Source of the DNA: Sipunculus nudus
Lineage: Eukaryota; Annelida; Sipuncula; Golfingiida; Sipunculidae
DNA length: 64,000 nucleotides
Direction of reading: 5' to 3'
Assembly (NCBI GenBank): GCA_026874595.1
Contig: CM049311.1
Location: 54,811,676 to 54,875,675, forward strand
Part shown: positions 58,191 through 64,000 of the stretch, piece after piece
Position numbering within the stretch: the first letter of the stretch is position 1
How the letters are laid out: each line of letters starts with the position of its first letter
Made by a program: the position numbers and the translations under genes
Notes under the pieces: generated by a model
Told to the model about the DNA's origin: nothing
The model's input: the letters and a program-made list of their open reading frames with translations, nothing else
Databases searched by the model: none

Positions 58191-61033
58191 GTACCATTGC
58201 TCACATATATACTATTGTTTTAATTCATCATTCAAAGCATGATATTGAGATTATGGGCCAAATGTTTACCACAATATGAAAGCAACCTGATGCAAGACCA
58301 CTGTGATGCATTCCTCGATATTACTTGTATCACAACTCGAGTAGGCTTACCAGCCCAATTATCCAATTGCCTACTGAGGCTGGTTGTCACAGCTAGGAAA
58401 ATGATGGCAACCACTAATTTGCATATTAGAGAATTTTATGCAATAAAAGTGTCAATGTACACGATCTCTGATATAATACTCCTGGGTAAGATATTCTTCC
58501 TTAGGTCCTGAAACTGCAAAAATATTTTATCCAGACGTGAATGGATGGTTCCCCTGTCATACTGCTGGACAAAAACATTGTACCATTGAAGGTTTTTTTT
58601 TTTTTGGGGGGGGGGGGGGGCGGGGGGAACTTATCTTTTCTGTTGCACTGATATTGTAGTAATTAGATATTCAACCATGATACAGAGGGATTGACCAATA
58701 CTCTTGGTTAGTAGGTGTTGTTAGAAAGTATACTAAAACAGCTCCTGATTGGTCTGGTTTATGTTAAGTGGTGAGGCATTTGCTTCTTCAAAAGCACATG
58801 CAAAAAGAATCACATATCATGCACCCTGGCTTGTGGAAACTGTGGGGGCTCTAGCTGCATATAGGGTTGCCAGTGATCAGGGAAAAGAAAGGGAAAATAT
58901 TATGTTTTCAAGGGCAGGGAAATGTCATGGAATTTCAAAAAAAGTATTTGGATATTCTGATGATTGTAGGCAAGGGAGAAGTTGGAATTTTAATGGCTTA
59001 TATGGCAACTGCATGTAGTTGATTATCAGACAGGAAGACCTTTTCATCTCATGAGCCAGCATTCAATAATTTCATACTACATTTTCATTTTCCTGTTAAA
59101 TATTGTTGTGTTATGTAAGTTGATTAAATCTTAAATCCCTTTGATTTTTTAACATACATATTGGTTGATGATGCAGAGCATGGATACACAAAATGTATAC
59201 AGCACCAGCCATCAATGAAAGGTCACCTGTTTCTTAGCAGTAATATAGAACTAATATTTAGTACTAGTAAAACATTTTATGCAAGGACATGAATCTGACC
59301 AGGTAACAAACTAGAAAGGCAGAACACAGTGTAGTTACACTGATCTATAGAAGTTATTCGTTGTTATTGTATGATAAATTTATACACATGATTTATGCTA
59401 GATAACAAAGTGAATCTTTTTTTTAAATCATACATTGTCATTCCAAATTTCTAGTTTCAGTTTGCTTGGCTTTACAGTTACAATTTTTCAAATAAAGATT
59501 TGGTTTGTGTTAGCAGTAGAATGACTTTTCCTAGAGGGAATTTAAATTTTGTGGGTTAGTTTATCCCTTAAATCAACTTAAAGTCCAGGAACAGTCAGGG
59601 AAAAGTCCAAGATTTTTTTCAGAGTTGACTGCTGGCAACCCTGTGAATAACTCACACAGACACTTTGTGATAAGGATCGAAAGAGGATGGCTAATTTAAA
59701 TTGTAATCATTACACATCTGCACGATTTTACTGATATGGTGATTAAAACAAGGGACCTGTGGGTCATTGTGCTATGCTAAAGTTGACCTTAAAGGAAAAA
59801 ACAGCCCCAGTCCCCAGATGCAAGGTAGGGGTTGTCGATGGCCCTAATGGTGGGAGTTACAACATCTCTGAATATACATATGGGATAAAAAAATTAATTC
59901 AACAGTTAGTACAGGTAACAGTATATAAACTGAATATAAAAATGGGTAGACCGACAGGGGAGACAAACAAGGCTGATCACTTTATTTCAAATTTGTATGA
60001 GGCAGGAAAATAATTAATGTGCATTAGATCCTCACTTATCATTTTATCAATTTTCTTTATGTTTCATCATTCTGATTTTCATACATTTGCAATATAACAT
60101 ATATATATCTTGATCTATAAGTCAATTCAAATTTCTCAACATCATCATCATTTATCCTTAATTTTGGTCATATAACATCACATTATGCACACAGGTGGAT
60201 TTAATTTTATTTTGAATGTTAACTTGGTTAAATTATTCAAGTGGAAATTAGTTTCTTTAAAAGTGCCATAATAGCACAACATGGCATCTTGTGGATTACA
60301 TTTGTGATGAAACAACTTTAGTATTGGAAATACAGTTCAAACAATAACAACTAGAAAATACACACTCACAGTCAGAAAATTGTTCAAAAACACTTTGTGC
60401 AGGCTTAATCAGAGAACCTAATCTGCTGACCTCTGACCTCATGAAATATGCTTGAATTATTATGAGAATGAAATTCAAGTGGGAAACTCTATAAGTGTTT
60501 ATGTTTATAGTGTTTCATGAAAATTCATAAGAATTTTGGTAAGTCAATGGTGCCACCAAAGTTTGGTGTCCTAATTAAATATGCGTGGATTTGGCTGGGA
60601 ATAAAAATTAGGCGAGATATTAAATTGATTAATATTTCTGCTGAGATTGAAAAAAATCCATCATATTCCTACTAAGTTATCACGGCAACCCTTCAAAATA
60701 GCTCTGTGACCGCTGACCTCATTAAATATGTGGCTGGGTATTTGCCTTTAATCAAACTCTGGTGAGATAATCTATTGGTAAATAGTTATGGTGAGTTTCT
60801 TGAAAATCCATCAAAGCCCTTGTCAGTTTTCATGCTATTCCAATAATCCCAGAAAAACTTTTTAGTGTCACATATGAAATTTAAAAATTTTGTATAAAAA
60901 ATTTTTTAAAATTCCAAAAATCATTTAAGTATGACCAAAACCTTATCAGCTTTAGAAATCCATACGATGCACCTGCTACAACAATTAGGAGTAGATCTGA
61001 GCAACAATTGAGATATCTTGGGCAAAAAAAAAT
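58191..61033. other. Non-coding region with diverged repeats
   Basis: A T-run followed by a G-tract lies at 58,593-58,628. An 89-codon (58,749-59,018) and an 84-codon (59,759-60,013) + strand frame have no recognisable domains. The stretch at 60,500-60,850 has phrases typical of old interspersed repeats (GTGCCACCAAAGTTTGGTGT, TGACCTCATTAAATATG). No gene is supported. Confidence 0.5.
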
Positions 61034-61322
61034 AAAAGGTAAGGTTCTCAGGCACCGCCCATGTCAATTTTAATACCCCGCATCAAACATTTTTATTTTG
61101 ATTTTCATCTTTCAAGAAGATAAAATAATACAATTTTGATACAATTTCCTTTGTTACATTTATATAGTGCTTTTACCTGTTTAGCAAAAACACCCTGTTA
61201 TTTTCATACTTTTCCATGGTCATATGACATTGTTATTGAAACATACAATAAATGGTAAAAAAAAAATAACGCCCACCTGCAGTGATTTCTGAAAAAAGAG
61301 AGCCTGAGAACCATACCTTTTT
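61034..61322. mobile_element. 289-bp MITE-like TIR element
   Basis: AAAAGGTAAGGTTCTCAGGC at the left is mirrored by the inverse of the right end (AAAAGGTATGGTTCTCAGGC), one mismatch in 20. TA is present at both borders. AT-rich interior, no coding capacity. Confidence 0.7.
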
Positions 61323-64000
61323 ATTTTGTTGGCCTTATATAGATATTTTATGTTGAATAAAATTGTTTACGGATGGACAGAGCTGAACACTATACCTAAT
61401 ATGAAATGCATCACTCAGAAGCACCCCTACTGTTGCAGTTAATCTCAAATCATATCTCATCCCACCCCCACAGCAATATACATCAAGTGCAATGGAATAA
61501 GTATCCCCCCGAAGTGGGGTATAATGCAGGCAATGCTGTATTAAATGAGTTCCAGTGACCAACAGTGGGCTGCTTGGAACTAAGTTAACAATGCAAGTGA
61601 ATATAACAGAGCCCCCCCCAGAAAAATCAAGAACGAGCCCTGTTTGGGCAAAATGGAAGGTGCTGATCGCACACTTATGCTATAAACTTGAAGAATTTAC
61701 AATATTTTGATCTAATTTCTTACATACAATTAAATCTTGATTAAATAAAGTGTCTCAAATTTTGGATTTGTAAGTGTAATTTCAAAATGTGACAGGCTAC
61801 TTATAATGAACAGACAGACAGACACACAGATGACATACAATTCATCATAACTATAGCTCAGATGACATAAATTTATGCCATCTGCATTAAAAATCGTAAT
61901 GTATATTAACAGTTTTTACAATGTTAATGTTTTATAGAGATCTTTGGTTATTTTTATCATTTTCAACTTGAATAGTGTTGTACATGTCCCTTGAATTCAC
62001 TGATTTTTTAGATCTATACCACTGTATTTTATAGTTTATGAAATACACTATTTCAAAACATCTTGAACAGGAATAAGCATGATGATAACCAAGAGATGAG
62101 ATCATTCATACAACTCCATTTGAATGCTGATGTATAGTGAAATAAAGGTATTTTCTGCCTGGACAAGTGTGATGATTTTCAAACTTTCCCAACACACAAT
62201 TGCATAAAACTTTTTTTTACATTAAGGCCAAAACCAGGAATCAAAATGAGGTGATTTTGCTTTTGTTGCATTTTGTGTGAGGCTTACCACACTATCAGGT
62301 ATTTGCCTGCCACTACAATTTGAGGAAACAATATGCAATACTTTGAAATTCACAAGAAATCCTATAAAGCCACATATTTGACATGAAGGTCAAGGTCATC
62401 AGTTTTAAAACTCCTGCCAAAACTTAGAGAAATAAAATGTATCAAACATGAGTTTAAAATAAACTATACTTCAAACGATATGGTGTTAATAAGGTAATCA
62501 ACAGATAATCTTAGTGCTTTAAGGCATATTTTTGCTGTGAAGCTCACAGAATATTGATCATGTAAAACAGTTTTGACCTTAAGTTCTTGGGAGATTTTCC
62601 AAGATCCTCCCAAGAGGTGTTTCAATTTTGAGAAGTTCCTAGGTAGTGAGAAGTTTCTAGGTTGAATGGTTACAATCTGTGCCCTTCTATGAGCTATGAA
62701 CTGCTGTGCCCCAGATGAACACACAAAAGGAGGTTAGTGCTAAATAGTGATAGATATAGCTCAGATGACTTACAGTCAGCTGAGCTAAAAATAATTTCAC
62801 TTGAGTATACCTTCAAGGTGTATCCAGGTATTGTCATTTCACCTCGGTTGCTTTTAAGGAACCACAATTTTTCTGTAACCCCACCAGTGGAGCACGTACT
62901 TCTGTAACCCCATCAGTGGAGAAAAACTGCAACAAAGTTCTGTGATAGGAATTAAAACAATATAAGTGACTCATACAAATTTAAAAATAAAAAAAAGAAT
63001 ATCCCAATAAATATACTTTAATATGTAACAATGACTGTTCCAATCAATTTGAAATGTTTATCCTGTAAGAACTCACTCAAATAGGAGTTGATGTCAGACA
63101 AACCCATGATCTTTGTTTATGCTAGCAGGATTGTAATTTGACCACTGGGACAAAATCCAATTAGAATATCTTAAATTAATTCTGATCTTACTTAAAATAA
63201 TTTACCAAAAAAGATACAAAATCACAAAAAAAAGAATTAATAAATCAAAATATCTTTAATTTAGTGAAGGGTTTTTTTCAGTGCCATTTGTCAGAAACTA
63301 TAAGAGTTTCAATTTGGTGATCTAATTTATGCAAACCTGGAAAAAAAGTCATGAACTCAAGAATTGGCTATACACATATACTAGCATGATTATTGTGTAC
63401 AACATGTATGATGACAAATGGCAGCTGTTTCTCTTTAGTAACAAATATATTTATATAAAAAAATGTCTGAAGAATTAACAGGAGTACTGTAAATATATTT
63501 ATTATGAAAGGCTGTTCACACATACTTGCTGGAACGGTAAATTCATCCCATGATTTTTCATCTGGGATAATCCCACCATCTATTTGAACATACCCTTACA
63601 GAAATTTTGGGACATGAAGTGTGCTTAAATTGTGCTTCATTTGTGTTTATTTTGTGCTTTCAGTGAAATGCTGTACAGAAAAACTTTTAAAATGCTGAAA
63701 CTGCATGTGCTACTTTAGTGCTCCAAGTGTACTGATTCTGTGCTTCAGAAATACAATGTGCTGAAATTGCTGCTTTGGTGCTCCAAATAAACTGATAAAC
63801 TGCTTTTATAGTGCTCCTAGGTCTGCTCAAATATTTTCAAAGTACCATTCAATTGTGGTAACATTTATGCTCACTGAACAATACCTCAAAGGTGTTTTTT
63901 ACACAAGTAGTGCTTAAACCATGTTCATTTACATTTCATTTTTAATTTTTCTGTGCTTATTGAGTTTGCCTCAAATGTGTTTTTTTCTGCAAGGATATGT
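61323..64000. other. Non-coding region with interspersed repeat ends
   Basis: Two ends of the repeat family seen at 19,940 are present: CAGACAGACAGACACACAGA then TATAGCTCAGATGACAT at 61,812-61,868, and TATAGCTCAGATGACTTACA with GTCAGCTGAGCTAAAAAT at 62,754-62,792. CTGTAACCCCA(C/T)CAGTGGAG is duplicated at 62,874 and 62,903. From 63,610 to 63,970 the word GTGCT recurs frequently in an irregular way. No gene is recognised. Confidence 0.5.

Noticed and set aside
59759-60013. 84-codon + strand frame as a small gene
   Set aside because: No domain or homologue recognised and no conserved context.

Overview
The window is eukaryotic, repeat-dominated DNA. GT-AG introns, long (TA)n tracts, AT-rich spacers and many cut-and-paste transposon relics point to an animal, most likely a marine invertebrate. 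A bivalve mollusc is my best guess from the style of the interspersed repeats (for example ends reading AGCTCAGCTGACTTTAAGTC next to TCCGTCCG runs), but this is inference. I recognise no host gene. Every protein I can name belongs to a transposable element.

Layout: (1) 1-12.8 kb is one edge of a large satellite array. Its + strand is almost free of A, and its core is a 120-bp higher-order repeat made of 22-28 bp sub-units. Because one strand lacks A and the other lacks T, all six frames stay open for hundreds of codons, and I regard those ORFs as spurious. (2) 15.8-26.1 kb is a decayed two-gene element of the ISL2EU/IS4EU type. It has ~50-bp imperfect terminal inverted repeats (TIRs), a + strand THAP-DDE_4 transposase pseudogene and a convergent - strand SAP-SWIM-YqaJ nuclease pseudogene. 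A 1.5-kb DNA transposon with a 6-bp target duplication sits between the THAP and DDE parts. A 2.19-kb hAT-like element sits in a (TA)n tract in the nuclease gene. (3) The nuclease half plus the right TIR and ~100 bp of flank (4.8 kb) is tandemly duplicated at 21.39-26.2 and 26.2-47.41 kb. (4) The second copy is split at its (TA)n tract by a 16.4-kb element (29,962-46,337) with 26-bp TIRs, TA flanks and subterminal GTGGGC-type repeats. It carries two intact - strand genes: a 708-aa transposase-domain protein with a visible D-D-E set, and a six-exon DUF4806-type protein whose splice phases all match (374 aa). (5) 47.4-50.0 kb is a second satellite with a 187-bp period, CpG- and AACGTT-rich. (6) 50-64 kb is non-coding and holds several TIR elements (52.6-54.0, 56.4-58.2, 61.0-61.3 kb), microsatellites and diverged interspersed repeats.

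The order of events can be read from the sequence. The ISL2EU element decayed, since its nonsense mutations are shared by both copies. The hAT-like element entered the (TA)n tract. The 4.8-kb block then duplicated in tandem through a 3-bp microhomology. Finally the 16.4-kb element inserted into the same (TA)n tract of the second copy. The last two events look recent: the duplicates are nearly identical and both genes of the large element are open. No database search was possible; family names come from motif recognition.
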